Assembly: GCA_905372565.1 (NCBI GenBank)
Contig: CAJPPK010000006.1
Coordinates: forward strand, 1 to 64,000
Origin: an uncultured Porphyromonas sp.
GTDB taxonomy: Bacteria > Bacteroidota > Bacteroidia > Bacteroidales > Porphyromonadaceae
Direction of reading: 5' to 3'
DNA length: 64,000 bases
Under the pieces are notes generated by a model that worked only from the letters and a program-made list of their open reading frames with translations, ran no database searches and had not been told where the DNA came from. Each line of letters opens with the position of its first letter. The stretch's first letter is position 1. Below, piece by piece: positions 41,691-51,208 of the stretch. Made by a program: the position numbers and the translations under genes.

Positions 41691-43610
41691 ATGCGCCTAT
41701 CGGCAAGCTCTCTGCTCATCACCCTCATCGTCGGACTCAGTCTCCTAGGCTGTGCTACGGGGGGAAGACAGCGTGCCGAAGAGGCTCTACGTGTCGGCGC
41801 TTACTACGAGGCAGAGCAAGGCTTCCGAGATCTTTATCGTAAGACCCCGAGGAAGCAGACCTCACAGCGAGCTTACTATGCTCAGCAGGCAGGGAAAGCG
41901 GCACTCTTAGGTCGGCGAGCCACGACCGCTCGCCAGCTCCTACAGTCCTCTCTCCGTCTGCGACCTCAGGACAGTCTCACGGCTCAGCTACTCCACTGCG
42001 TCGACTCACTCCTAGGTCAGGTCACCCAACCTACGCCCCTCACTGATAGCACGAGCTACCAAGTCCGCCCCTTTGCTCCCCTCCGCTCTTCCCGTAGTGA
42101 CTACGGTGTCACGTTTACGGCAGATGGTCGGGAGATCTTCTACACGAGTCATCGCTCGCCAAGGGAAGGGAAGAAGACCCTATCCCCCGTCACTGGCGAA
42201 GCTCCTGCCAAGCTCTATCACCTCGGTCGTCGCCCCGACGGAGCCTGGAGCACACACCCTGACACGCTCCGAGGGCTAGCCTTGCCGGAGAGCGAGCTAG
42301 GTACGCCGACCCTAAGCCCCGACGGACGCACTCTCTACTATACGGCTATCACGATGCTCTCTACTGGCGAGCAAGTGCCCCAGATCTACCGAAGCGAGCG
42401 GACACCCGAGGGAAGCTGGACGGCAGGACAGATCCTCCCCCTCTTCTCCGACAGCACCCACTTCGCCGCACATCCATCTCTCAGCCCATCAGGGCAACGC
42501 CTTTTCTTCGTTAGTCCTAGGCTCGACTCGGCGAAGGGGAAGGATCTCTTCGTCTCCCTCCGCCAAGACAAGGGCTGGAGCCAACCTCTTCCCCTTCCCT
42601 CCCCGATCAATAGCTCCAGCGACGAGCTCTTCCCCTACGCCTACAGCGATAGTCTCCTCTACTTTGCCTCCGACCGACCAGGGGGACAGGGAGGACTTGA
42701 CCTCTACGAAGCTCGTCTGCGGGCGGATGGGACCTACCACGTCGTCCCCCTACCCATCCCACTCAATAGCTCCGGAGACGAGTATGGCTTCTACCCAAGC
42801 CCAAGTCCCTCGACCTGGAGCCCAGGGGAAGAGCTCGTCGAGGCTGGGCTCTTGGCTTCTAGCCGAGAGGATGCTGCGGGGAGACCTCATCTGTATGAGT
42901 TCCGTCGGCATGCCATCCAGACCACGATCGAGGTAGAGATCTTAGACAGAGAGGGCTATCCCATCTCGGGAGCACTCGTCCGACTCGTCGGCAAGACCAG
43001 CGAGCGAGCTGAGCAGGTAGCCTCCACCGACAGCCAAGGGCGAGCTAAGCTCTCAGCATCCCCTGCCGTAGAGTACGTCATGCTCGCCTCTGCCAGCGAT
43101 TACCTCAACCAATACGTCCGCTTGACTACGGACGAGAGCCAGCAGAGCGAGACCTACAGCGTCACCTTCTACCTCGCTTCCCGCATCCAGGTCGAGCAGC
43201 TACGGGAGGTCTACTACGCCTTCGACCGAGCAGAGCTACTCCCCGAGAGTGAGCCTGCCCTAGAAAAACTCCTCCAGCTCCTACGTGACAATCCCCAGAC
43301 ACGTATCGAGCTCCTCGCTCACACTGATCGTCACGGCTCCACAGGCTATAATCAGCGCCTCTCCGAGCGTCGTGCGCAGTCGGTCGTGCATTACCTCACC
43401 GAGCGAGGGATCAAGCCCGAGCGTCTCGTAGCCCGAGGTTACGGCAAGGAACGACCCTTCGTCGTCACCCGAGGGACAGCGGCTCGCTACCCCTTCCTAC
43501 CCGAAGGAGCTACCTTGACCGAGGCCTTCCTCCTTGCTCTACCTACCGATGAAGAGCGAGTGATCGGCGACGGGCTCAACCGACGCACAGAGTTCCGCGT
43601 CCTAGAGTAA
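41691..43610 (+). CDS. OmpA family lipoprotein with WD40/PD40-like repeats
   Basis: This 639-residue protein has a lipoprotein signal (LIVGLSLLGC, Cys near 21). A short TPR-like helical region spans about 30-110. A PD40-type beta propeller follows (DYGVTFTADGREIFYTS, LGTPTLSPDGRTLYYT, AAHPSLSPSGQRLFF, DELFPYAYSDSLLYFAS). A carboxypeptidase-regulatory-like domain lies near 415-490, and the OmpA domain covers about 510-639 (YYAFDRAELLPES, HTDRHGS, NQRLSERRAQSV). Such proteins tie outer-membrane systems to peptidoglycan. It resembles T9SS PorE-like lipoproteins in layout; that is a suggestion only. It follows queE by 15 bp. Confidence 0.88.
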   Translation: MRLSASSLLITLIVGLSLLGCATGGRQRAEEALRVGAYYEAEQGFRDLYRKTPRKQTSQRAYYAQQAGKAALLGRRATTARQLLQSSLRLRPQDSLTAQLLHCVDSLLGQVTQPTPLTDSTSYQVRPFAPLRSSRSDYGVTFTADGREIFYTSHRSPREGKKTLSPVTGEAPAKLYHLGRRPDGAWSTHPDTLRGLALPESELGTPTLSPDGRTLYYTAITMLSTGEQVPQIYRSERTPEGSWTAGQILPLFSDSTHFAAHPSLSPSGQRLFFVSPRLDSAKGKDLFVSLRQDKGWSQPLPLPSPINSSSDELFPYAYSDSLLYFASDRPGGQGGLDLYEARLRADGTYHVVPLPIPLNSSGDEYGFYPSPSPSTWSPGEELVEAGLLASSREDAAGRPHLYEFRRHAIQTTIEVEILDREGYPISGALVRLVGKTSERAEQVASTDSQGRAKLSASPAVEYVMLASASDYLNQYVRLTTDESQQSETYSVTFYLASRIQVEQLREVYYAFDRAELLPESEPALEKLLQLLRDNPQTRIELLAHTDRHGSTGYNQRLSERRAQSVVHYLTERGIKPERLVARGYGKERPFVVTRGTAARYPFLPEGATLTEAFLLALPTDEERVIGDGLNRRTEFRVLE

Positions 43611-43646
43611 GCCCCCATTCTCCCCTTCCTCTCTTCCGCTCAGAGA

Positions 43647-43734
43647 AAGATCTACCTTACCTCCGAGCGAGGTATACCTTAGTCACTGGAGAGCTCTACC
43701 TTTTCGCGCCCAGAGGTAAAGCTTCCCCCCCAAG
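43647..43734. repeat. 22-bp-period degenerate repeat array F
   Basis: Units start at 43647, 43669, 43691 and 43713, exactly 22 bp apart: AAGATCTACCTT, GAGGTATACCTT, GAGCTCTACCTT, GAGGTAAAGCTT. It lies 36 bp after the OmpA gene stop, before the ftsX promoter. Confidence 0.85.
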
Positions 43735-43872
43735 ACACCTCACCCCAGCCTTCCCCGCCCATACATCTCCCCAGCGAGCATTAGCTAGCTTTTACTCGCT
43801 TAGAATAGGCCTTTGCCATAGCTATGACGTCCTTCGGGGGCGGAGCGATAGGGACAAGTGGTTGATAATCGC

Positions 43873-43880
43873 TATCTTTG
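43873..43880 (+). promoter_or_regulatory. -7 promoter element for the ftsX operon
   Basis: TATCTTTG matches the consensus exactly. Transcription would begin near 43887, giving about 72 nt of leader before ATG 43959. No convincing -33 element was found. Confidence 0.6.
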
Positions 43881-43958
43881 TGAAGATATTGCCCTTCGTC
43901 TACCCAGACGAACAGCCAACTATCCTCAACGAAGACTCGTCAATACTCCTATCAGAAT

Positions 43959-44837
43959 ATGGGTGCGCCTACCACCAAGTCCTCTCCGACGCTGCGCTAT
44001 GCACGTCTTTTGAGTTTCATCAGCATCACCTTTACCCTGTTTATGCTCGGGGTACTTGGTCTCATCTATACCTTGGAGCAAGGGCTAAGCCATCAGGTGC
44101 GCGAGCGTATCTCCCTAGCTATCGAAGTCCCCGAAGAGGCCGCTTCCTCTCCGAAGGCATTCCTCGCTCAGCTCCAAGCGCTACCCTACATCCGTGAGGT
44201 CGAGTACATCAGCCCCGATAGCGCCGCCAAAAGTCTGACTACGGTCTTAGGAGAAGACCCAACGAAAGTCCTTGGCTACAACCCACTCCTACCTATGGCG
44301 AAGATTTACCTTAAGGCTGAGTACACACACCCCGACAGTCTTCGTCAGCTCGTCGCTCACGAGCCCCTACTACAGCATAGCCAAGACTTCGCAGAGCAGG
44401 AGAAACAGTGGGCCACGGCTAGTGATAATCTCCAGACAGTACGCTTTGTCCTGCTGATATTCCTAGGCCTTCAGCTCCTGGTGAGCTTCCTTCAGATCAA
44501 CACAGCTACAGGTCTGGTGATCTATTCGCATCGTATGCGCATCCGTACGCTCTCGCTTATCGGAGCTACGGCAGGCTTTATCCGCCGTCCGTTCATTCGT
44601 AGAGCCGTCTTAGAGGGGCTTTTCGGATCGATCGTCTCGCTCGCTCTGCTGGCAGGGCTAGTCTATGGGGCCGATCAGCTCTTCGGTCTGGAGCTTCTCC
44701 CACTCCTTCCACTCGGCTCACTGATAAGTGTCCTCATCGCCGTACCTGCCGTAGGCATCCTAGTGAGCTTCGTCTCTTCTTGGCGAGCTTCTCGTCGCTA
44801 CATTCATATGGAGGAGGGTAAGATCCATTTGATCTAA
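43959..44837 (+). CDS. ftsX: Cell division protein FtsX
   Basis: This 292-residue permease-like protein works with the ATPase FtsE to activate septal peptidoglycan hydrolases. The first membrane span is near 20-42, an extracytoplasmic domain covers 45-160, and three more spans make up the C-terminal FtsX domain (VRFVLLIFLGLQLLVSF, LFGSIVSLALLAGLVYG, LISVLIAVPAVGILVSF). ftsE is not adjacent in this window. It opens an operon of ftsX, DUF3098, uppP, truB, queA and folK. Confidence 0.92.
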   Translation: MGAPTTKSSPTLRYARLLSFISITFTLFMLGVLGLIYTLEQGLSHQVRERISLAIEVPEEAASSPKAFLAQLQALPYIREVEYISPDSAAKSLTTVLGEDPTKVLGYNPLLPMAKIYLKAEYTHPDSLRQLVAHEPLLQHSQDFAEQEKQWATASDNLQTVRFVLLIFLGLQLLVSFLQINTATGLVIYSHRMRIRTLSLIGATAGFIRRPFIRRAVLEGLFGSIVSLALLAGLVYGADQLFGLELLPLLPLGSLISVLIAVPAVGILVSFVSSWRASRRYIHMEEGKIHLI

Positions 44838-44872
44838 CATCCTCCCCCGTCCCCCTTACCTCTTTCGTCCGT

Positions 44873-45121
44873 ATGCTTTACAGCAAGAAGAATTACCTCT
44901 TGATGGCGCTCTCGCTCCTCTTGATCCTCGTGGGCTTTTTCCTCATGTCCGGAGGGAGCTCGGCTGATCCTACCGCCTTCAACCCCGAGATCTTTAGCCC
45001 ACAGCGCATCGTCGTAGCCCCCATCGTATGCCTAGCAGGCTTCCTGCTGATGGTCTATGCTATCCTCGTCAAACCTGAAGGCCAAGCTCCCGAAGCGAAG
45101 CAGGAAGGAGCCGAAGAATGA
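44873..45121 (+). CDS. DUF3098 family small membrane protein
   Basis: This 82-residue protein has two membrane spans (YLLMALSLLLILVGFFLM and IVVAPIVCLAGFLLMVY). The loop SADPTAFNPEIFSPQRI between them is characteristic of the family. It almost always sits between ftsX and uppP in Bacteroidota, but its function is unknown. Its last four bases overlap the uppP start codon (ATGA). Confidence 0.9.
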   Translation: MLYSKKNYLLMALSLLLILVGFFLMSGGSSADPTAFNPEIFSPQRIVVAPIVCLAGFLLMVYAILVKPEGQAPEAKQEGAEE

Positions 45122-45951
45122 CCATTCTCCAGAGCATCATCCTAGCGATCGTAGAGGGATTGACCGAGTTCCTCCCCGTCTCCTCTACAGGTCACATGAT
45201 CCTAACCGAGGGGCTACTGGGCATGGAGAGCACGCCCTACCTCAAGGCCTTCACGGTGATGATCCAGTTCGGAGCTATCCTCTCCGTACTCGTCTATTAC
45301 TTCCGTCGCTTCCTCCCTTTCCCTATCCTGGGTATAAAGCCTGACGAAACGACCAGTCTGGGGGGCTGGCGCCTCTATATCCTCATGGTCGTGGGTTGCA
45401 TCCCTGCAGCTCTCCTCGGGGGACTGCTCAATGACTACATCGACAGCCTACTCGGTAGCACGTGGGTAGTCGTCACGATGCTCTTCCTCGGCGGTATCCT
45501 GATGCTCTTCTTCGATCAGCTCTTCGGCAAGGGAGGTGATAAGCCCATCCAGATCAAGAATGCCTTCATCATCGGTCTCTTCCAGTGTCTGGCGATGATC
45601 CCTGGGGTCTCTCGCTCGATGGCAACGATCTTCGGGGGGATGCAGCAAGGACTCTCTCGTCGCCAAGCTGCGGAGTTCTCCTTCTTCTTAGCTATCCCCA
45701 CGATGTTTGGCGCTACCCTCCTCAAGGGATACAAGCTATATAAGGAGCTTGGTCTATCTATCTTTCAGGAGAACTGGCAGACGCTTCTCATCGGGAATGT
45801 CGTGGCATTCTTCGTCGCACTCCTAGCGATCCGCTACTTCATCGACTTCGTGAGTAAGTATGGCTTCCGTGCTTTCGGCTACTACCGTATCGTCCTCTCT
45901 GTAGGAATAGCCCTAGCCCTCCTCTTCGGAGCTAACATCTCACTCAGCTAA
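45118..45951 (+). CDS. uppP: Undecaprenyl-diphosphatase
   Basis: This 277-residue membrane phosphatase (BacA) recycles undecaprenyl pyrophosphate for cell-wall and surface-polysaccharide synthesis. The two active-site regions are EGLTEFLPVSSTGHM near the start and PGVSRSMATI near 160-170. About eight membrane spans are visible. It overlaps DUF3098 by 4 bp and is followed after 6 bp by truB, so translational coupling is likely. Confidence 0.96.
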   Translation: MTILQSIILAIVEGLTEFLPVSSTGHMILTEGLLGMESTPYLKAFTVMIQFGAILSVLVYYFRRFLPFPILGIKPDETTSLGGWRLYILMVVGCIPAALLGGLLNDYIDSLLGSTWVVVTMLFLGGILMLFFDQLFGKGGDKPIQIKNAFIIGLFQCLAMIPGVSRSMATIFGGMQQGLSRRQAAEFSFFLAIPTMFGATLLKGYKLYKELGLSIFQENWQTLLIGNVVAFFVALLAIRYFIDFVSKYGFRAFGYYRIVLSVGIALALLFGANISLS

Positions 45952-45957
45952 TAGCCC

Positions 45958-46701
45958 ATGGCTAGGACACTCGATCTGGTAGCTGGAGCCACCTTAGCTC
46001 TGGACAAACCACTGACATGGTCTTCGTTTAGCCTGGTAAACAAGTTCCGCTACGAAGCCTGTCGCTACCTTGGGATCCGCAAGCTCAAGGTGGGACATGC
46101 AGGTACCCTTGATCCACTCGCCACCGGCGTGATGATCCTATGCACGGGCAAGCATACCAAGCGTATCCCAGAGCTACAAGAAGGACGGAAGGAATACATC
46201 GCCGACATCCGACTAGGAGAGACGACTCCGACCTACGACGCAGAGACTGAGCCTGACGCGACCTTCCCTACAGAGCACATTACCCAAGCTCTCGTCGAGG
46301 AGACACTCCAGCAATTCCTCGGGAAGATCGACCAAGTACCCCCAGCCTTCTCGGCTGTGAAGGTCGATGGTAAACGCGCCTATGACCTAGCCCGTAAAGG
46401 CAGAGACTTCGAGCTAAAGGCTAAGCCCGTAGAGATCTATGAGCTGGAGCTACTTGACTACGACCTCCCCCAGATCAAGGTTCGTGTAGCCTGCAGTAAA
46501 GGCACCTACATCCGCTCCTTAGCCCGTGACCTAGGCAAGGCGCTCGGCTCTGGTGGACGACTCACCGACCTACAGCGCACCCAGGTAGGAGACTTCCGCC
46601 TGGAAGATTGCTTTCAGGTATCAGACATCAGAGCTTTCCTCGAGGAGCATGCGATGACGCTCGAGGAAGCAGCCATCGCCCAAGAACAAGAGAACGAATA
46701 A
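45958..46701 (+). CDS. truB: tRNA pseudouridine-55 synthase
   Basis: This 247-residue enzyme makes pseudouridine 55 in the T-loop of tRNAs. Motifs are DKPLTWSSF, and GHAGTLDPLATGVM with the catalytic Asp. The family's KxxGRxxY-like stretch is seen as VKVDGKRAYDLAR, and SKGTYIRSLARDLG is also present. The C-terminal PUA extension is missing, as in shorter members. It lies between uppP and queA in the ftsX operon. Confidence 0.95.
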   Translation: MARTLDLVAGATLALDKPLTWSSFSLVNKFRYEACRYLGIRKLKVGHAGTLDPLATGVMILCTGKHTKRIPELQEGRKEYIADIRLGETTPTYDAETEPDATFPTEHITQALVEETLQQFLGKIDQVPPAFSAVKVDGKRAYDLARKGRDFELKAKPVEIYELELLDYDLPQIKVRVACSKGTYIRSLARDLGKALGSGGRLTDLQRTQVGDFRLEDCFQVSDIRAFLEEHAMTLEEAAIAQEQENE

Positions 46702-46731
46702 CTAGATCCCCTCCAACGATATTATTTGATA

Positions 46732-47793
46732 ATGAAGGATACTAAGCTTAGCCACTTCGAGATCGACATCCCCGACAGTCTCATAGCGAAGAAGCCTGCC
46801 ACCTTTCGTGACGAGGCTCGCATGCTCGTACTACATCGCTCCACCGGAGAAGTAGAGCATCGCCAAGTCAAGGATATCCTCGACTACTTCCAGAAGGATG
46901 ATGTCTTCGTCTTCAACGATACGAAAGTCTTCCCAGCACGTATGTACGGCAACAAAGAGAAGACCGGGGCGCAGATCGAGGTATTCCTCCTCCGAGAACT
47001 GAACCCTGCTCTGAAGCTCTGGGACGTAGTCGTCGATCCAGCACGTAAGATCCGTATCGGCAATAAGCTCTACTTCGGGAAGAATGACGAACTCGTCGCC
47101 GAAGTGATCGACAATACCACCTCTCGAGGTCGCACCCTACGCTTCCTCTACGACGGCAAGCAGGAAGACTTCCGCAAGGTGCTCTATTCGATGGGAGAGA
47201 CACCCCTTCCCAAGTATATCGCACGTACTCCGACCAACGAAGACGCCCATCGCTACCAGTCACTCTTTGCTGAGAACGAAGGAGCCGTCGTCGGTCCTGC
47301 AGCGAACTTTCACTTTAGCCGTGAGCTACTCCTACGTATGGAGATCCGTGACATACGCAAAGCCTTCATCACGGTACACAATGGACTAGGGAACTACCGC
47401 GATATCGACGTCGAAGACCTGACCAAGTACAAGATGGAGAGTGAGCAAATGATCATCTCCCAAGAGGCTTGCGATATCGTCAACCGAGCTACGGGAGCAG
47501 GACGCAATGTCTGTGCTGTCGGTACCTCAGTCTTACGTGCTATGGAGCAAGCTGGTGGCACGGAGCGCATACTGAAAGCCTACGACGGATGGACGAGCAA
47601 GTTCATCTTCCCCCCTTATGATTTCAACGTCCCGAATGCTCTTCTGACGAACTTCCACATGACGAAGTCCATCCTACTGATGATGGCTGCGGCCTTCGGA
47701 GGATATGAAGAAGTCATGCGAGCCTATAGCACCGCTATCAAGGAGAAGTACCGCTTCGGAGCCTACGGGGATGCTATGCTCATCATCGACTAG
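46732..47793 (+). CDS. queA: S-adenosylmethionine:tRNA ribosyltransferase-isomerase
   Basis: This 353-residue enzyme adds the epoxycyclopentane ring to preQ1 in tRNA, forming epoxyqueuosine. FVFNDTKVFPARM near residue 60, TPLPKYI, the AANFHFS region and LLTNFHMTKS are family hallmarks. I use ATG 46732; the longer frame needs TTG 46726. It belongs to the ftsX-folK operon, 30 bp after truB. Confidence 0.95.
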   Translation: MKDTKLSHFEIDIPDSLIAKKPATFRDEARMLVLHRSTGEVEHRQVKDILDYFQKDDVFVFNDTKVFPARMYGNKEKTGAQIEVFLLRELNPALKLWDVVVDPARKIRIGNKLYFGKNDELVAEVIDNTTSRGRTLRFLYDGKQEDFRKVLYSMGETPLPKYIARTPTNEDAHRYQSLFAENEGAVVGPAANFHFSRELLLRMEIRDIRKAFITVHNGLGNYRDIDVEDLTKYKMESEQMIISQEACDIVNRATGAGRNVCAVGTSVLRAMEQAGGTERILKAYDGWTSKFIFPPYDFNVPNALLTNFHMTKSILLMMAAAFGGYEEVMRAYSTAIKEKYRFGAYGDAMLIID

Positions 47794-47829
47794 GCTTTAA
47801 GTCTAGGACGACCTTTGCGCTCGACATTC

Positions 47830-48297
47830 ATGGCACAAGTGTACCTTGCCCTCGGGAGCAACCAAGGTGACCGCAAGGCACTACTTCATCAAGCGATAGA
47901 TGCTATCGACTGCTCTCTGGGGCGTGTCGATAGCATTTCTTCGTTTATAGAGACGGAGCCGTGGGGCTTCACCAGTCCTCATCCCTTCCTCAATGCTACC
48001 CTCCTCCTAAGCACCGAGCTGACGCCTCTCGAGCTCCTCGATGCCACCCAAGCGATCGAGCGTGAGTTAGGCAGACGGCAGAAGAGTGACCAAGCTGGCT
48101 ATACCGATCGCCCCATAGACATCGACCTCCTCTTCTACGAAGATCTCATCCTCGAGTCCCCTCGGCTTACCCTCCCTCATCCACTGCTGCATCGACGAGC
48201 CTTCGTCCTTGATCCTCTCCTAGAGATCGCACCAGACCTCCTCCACCCGATCCTAGGGAAAACCATTACCGAGCTACGAGCCGAGCTAGATGCTTAG
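47830..48297 (+). CDS. folK: 6-hydroxymethyl-7,8-dihydropterin pyrophosphokinase
   Basis: This 155-residue enzyme (HPPK) pyrophosphorylates hydroxymethyl-dihydropterin, giving the substrate of folP. LALGSNQGDR at the start, then EPWGF, and RPIDIDLLFYED with LTLPHPLLHRRAFVL are the family motifs. ATG 47830 is preferred to the TTG at 47815. It ends the ftsX operon; the cbiJ-cbiD fusion gene starts 29 bp later and may be cotranscribed. Confidence 0.94.
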   Translation: MAQVYLALGSNQGDRKALLHQAIDAIDCSLGRVDSISSFIETEPWGFTSPHPFLNATLLLSTELTPLELLDATQAIERELGRRQKSDQAGYTDRPIDIDLLFYEDLILESPRLTLPHPLLHRRAFVLDPLLEIAPDLLHPILGKTITELRAELDA

Positions 48298-48326
48298 CCC
48301 AGCTCCCCACTCCCCATACCTCGACT

Positions 48327-50153
48327 ATGATCCTAATCTTCGGTGGCACGACCGAAGGACGCATCGTCAGTGGCGTCCTCGACGAGTCAGGCAAAGACTA
48401 CTATTACTCGACCAAAGGCGACCAACAGGCTATCGATCTCGTCCACGGCAAGCGTCTGACGGGAGCGATGACGCATGAGCTCATGCGGGCGACCATCCAG
48501 GAGCATGAGATCCGACTCGTGATCGACGCCGCCCATCCCTTCGCTGCTGTCCTGCACAAGACCATCGGGGAGGTCACCGCAGAGCTAGGTATCCCCGTGA
48601 TTCGCTATGAGCGCAAGTACAGTCCCCGCACCGGTCAGGTCATCGAATGCGCTAGTTACGAAGAGATGATCGCTAAGCTAGAGGCACAGCCCTCGGAGCG
48701 ACTGCTGGCTCTCACGGGCGTCAACACCATCGTACCACTAAAGCCCTTCTGGGAGAAGCACGAGAGCTTCTTCCGAATCCTCGACCGTGACGACTCGAGA
48801 GAGAAAGCACAGGCGGCAGGATTTCCCTTCTCCCATATCCGTTACTTCCGTGAAGGGGAAGACCAAGCTCTCTTTGACGAGATCCAGCCTGATGCCGTGA
48901 TCACGAAGGAGAGTGGCGAGAGTGGCTTCTTCGAGGAGAAGATCGCTCCAGCTCTCCGTGCCGGCGTCCCCGTCTACATGATCACTCGCCCCGCCCTACC
49001 TAAGCATTACGAAGCCGTCTATGGTCCCGTTGGGCTGAGGAAGGCTGTCGAGCGCCTCTGCCCCGACTTCTTTCCGCTGAAGACCGGCTTTACCACGGGA
49101 AGCACAGCCACAGCGGCGACGACTGCCGCCCTCATAGCTCACTTCGAGGGAGGGCGCTTCGAGCCGAACCCGACCATCGTCCTTCCCTCGGGCGAGGAGG
49201 TACGTCTCCCCGTCGAAGAGCTTGAGCGCACCGAGCAGGGGTGGATCGCTACGGCACGTAAGTACTCGGGCGATGACCCCGACGTCACCCATCTGACCCT
49301 CATACGCTCTGAGGTCGTGCTGACGGACGAGCACGAGGAGGTTCGCTTCCTGCAGGGCGAAGGAGTGGGTACCGTGACCCTCCCAGGCCTAGGGCTAGAG
49401 ATCGGTGGCCCCGCCATCAATCGTGTGCCCCGAGAGATGATGACCTCCATGGTACGCAAGTATTATCCACAGGGGGGTGTGGATATCACGATCTCGATCC
49501 CGGCAGGTAGGGAACTGGCGGAAAAGACCTTCAATCCTCGCCTAGGCATCCAGGGGGGCATCTCCGTCGTCGGCACTTCGGGCGTCGTGAAGCCCTTCTC
49601 TTCAGAGGCTTTCATTGCCTCTATCGTCCGGCAGGTAGACGTTGCGCTGGCTTTGGGTGCGGATACCGTGGTGATCAACTCGGGTGCGAAGAGCGAGAAG
49701 TACCTCAAAGCAGCCTTTCCCGAGCTCCCATTTCAGGCATTCATACAGTATGGCAACTTCATCGGCGAGACGCTCTCCAAGCTAGCCTCGATCTCTCAGC
49801 CCATCTCCAAGATCTATATGGGCATTATGCTAGGCAAGGCGGTCAAGCTAGCCGAGGGCAATATGGATACACATAGTAAGAAGGTGGTGATGAACAAGGC
49901 CTTTCTCCACACGACGGCTAGCCTGGCCGGCTGCTCCGAGGTAGCTCACCAGCTCATCGACGGGCTGACGCTAGCGCGCGAGCTATGGCAAGGCTTGGGA
50001 GAGGCTGACCTTGACCGCTTCATGCAGCAGATCACCGAGGCCTGTCACACGGCGGGTGCTGCACTCGTCCCTCAGAGTGAGCTCTCCGTCCTACTTATCG
50101 ACGACGAGGGGAATATCCGCTATACTTATCCACAAGACTTCTTTCAGCGCTAA
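48327..50153 (+). CDS. Fused precorrin-6A reductase / cobalt-precorrin-5B methyltransferase
   Basis: This 608-residue protein joins two cobalamin enzymes. Residues 1 to about 245 form a CbiJ/CobK reductase (MILIFGGTTEGR, DAAHPFA, ALTGVNTI, TKESGESGFFEEK). Residues from about 250 form CbiD, the C1 methylase of the anaerobic pathway (KTGFTTGSTATAATTAAL, INRVPREMM, INSGAKSEKYL). The two steps are consecutive, so the fusion makes pathway sense. Fusions of this kind are seen in other Bacteroidota. It is followed by cbiB after 15 bp. No cobalamin riboswitch is seen in the 29-bp gap before it. Confidence 0.92.
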   Translation: MILIFGGTTEGRIVSGVLDESGKDYYYSTKGDQQAIDLVHGKRLTGAMTHELMRATIQEHEIRLVIDAAHPFAAVLHKTIGEVTAELGIPVIRYERKYSPRTGQVIECASYEEMIAKLEAQPSERLLALTGVNTIVPLKPFWEKHESFFRILDRDDSREKAQAAGFPFSHIRYFREGEDQALFDEIQPDAVITKESGESGFFEEKIAPALRAGVPVYMITRPALPKHYEAVYGPVGLRKAVERLCPDFFPLKTGFTTGSTATAATTAALIAHFEGGRFEPNPTIVLPSGEEVRLPVEELERTEQGWIATARKYSGDDPDVTHLTLIRSEVVLTDEHEEVRFLQGEGVGTVTLPGLGLEIGGPAINRVPREMMTSMVRKYYPQGGVDITISIPAGRELAEKTFNPRLGIQGGISVVGTSGVVKPFSSEAFIASIVRQVDVALALGADTVVINSGAKSEKYLKAAFPELPFQAFIQYGNFIGETLSKLASISQPISKIYMGIMLGKAVKLAEGNMDTHSKKVVMNKAFLHTTASLAGCSEVAHQLIDGLTLARELWQGLGEADLDRFMQQITEACHTAGAALVPQSELSVLLIDDEGNIRYTYPQDFFQR

Positions 50154-50168
50154 GACAGCCCCACCTTT

Positions 50169-51173
50169 ATGCTCGAAGCACTCATCCTCCTCTCCTTCAC
50201 CTTCTACTTCCTCCCCATGCTCCTAGCTATCCTACTGGACAGCAAGCTGGGCGACCCGACCATCCTAGGTCATCCGATCATCTTCTTCGGGCGACTCATC
50301 GGTTGGGGAGAGAAGCAATTCAACCGAGGGGGATACCGCCGTCTGAAGGGGACACTATATAATGGCCTGCTGGTCGGGCTCACGCTCTTCCTCTCCTGGT
50401 ACCTGCTAGAGCAGCTACTTAACCTAGGGAGCATCGGGCAGATGGTCGCTCTCCTCCTCGCCACTGTCCTCTGCTTCTACATGCTCTCAGGTAAGACCCT
50501 CATTGACGAGGTCTCGGCAGTCTTTCGGGAAGTCGATCGGGAGTTGGAGGCGGGGCGCAGGCAAGTGGCTCGCATCGTAGGCCGTGACACCGCCCAGCTC
50601 TCTGCCCAAGAGGTACGCACAGCAGCCCTTGAGACTCTGGCCGAGAACCTTAGCGATGGCGTCGTCGGGCCTATCCTCTCGTGGGCACTGCTCGGCACGC
50701 CTGGGATCCTGACCTACAAGATAATCAACACGCAGGATTCGATGGTCGGCTACCTCAATGAGCGCTACCGAGCCTATGGCTTCTTCTCGGCCAAGCTAGA
50801 CGATTTGGTGAACTTACTTCCCTCTCGGCTCACGGCACTCTTCCTCCTCCTCGGCGCAGGCAGGCTCGATCTCATCCCATTCGTCCTACGCGAGGGGAAG
50901 AAACACCTAAGTCCCAACTCAGGCTACCCCGAGGCTGCTCTAGCAGGGCTACTCGGCTGTCGCTTCGGAGGCGCACATGATTACTTCGGAGAGCTAGTCG
51001 AGAAGCCGTATATCGGTGACCAAGAGCGAGAGCTGACCTACGCTGACGTCACCTTGGCCGTACGCTACTTCAAGCGAGCTTCGTGGCTTGCCTTGATCTT
51101 TGCCTGCCTACTCCGAGGTCTCCTCCTGCTCCTATACTTGTCTTCGACTTGCTCTCTGATCCTCCCTGTCTAG
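50169..51173 (+). CDS. cbiB: Adenosylcobinamide-phosphate synthase
   Basis: This 334-residue membrane enzyme (CbiB/CobD) attaches aminopropanol phosphate to adenosylcobyric acid. It shows DSKLGDPTILGHPI near the N-terminus, then TLAENLSDGVVGPILSW, KIINTQDSMVGYLNERY and NSGYPEAALAG. Several membrane spans are visible. It pairs with the upstream CbiJ-CbiD fusion as the cobalamin genes of this window; the other cbi genes must be elsewhere or absent. Confidence 0.94.
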   Translation: MLEALILLSFTFYFLPMLLAILLDSKLGDPTILGHPIIFFGRLIGWGEKQFNRGGYRRLKGTLYNGLLVGLTLFLSWYLLEQLLNLGSIGQMVALLLATVLCFYMLSGKTLIDEVSAVFREVDRELEAGRRQVARIVGRDTAQLSAQEVRTAALETLAENLSDGVVGPILSWALLGTPGILTYKIINTQDSMVGYLNERYRAYGFFSAKLDDLVNLLPSRLTALFLLLGAGRLDLIPFVLREGKKHLSPNSGYPEAALAGLLGCRFGGAHDYFGELVEKPYIGDQERELTYADVTLAVRYFKRASWLALIFACLLRGLLLLLYLSSTCSLILPV

Positions 51174-51208
51174 GGGACCAAGGACAGAAGCGATCTATCC
51201 GACTCACG

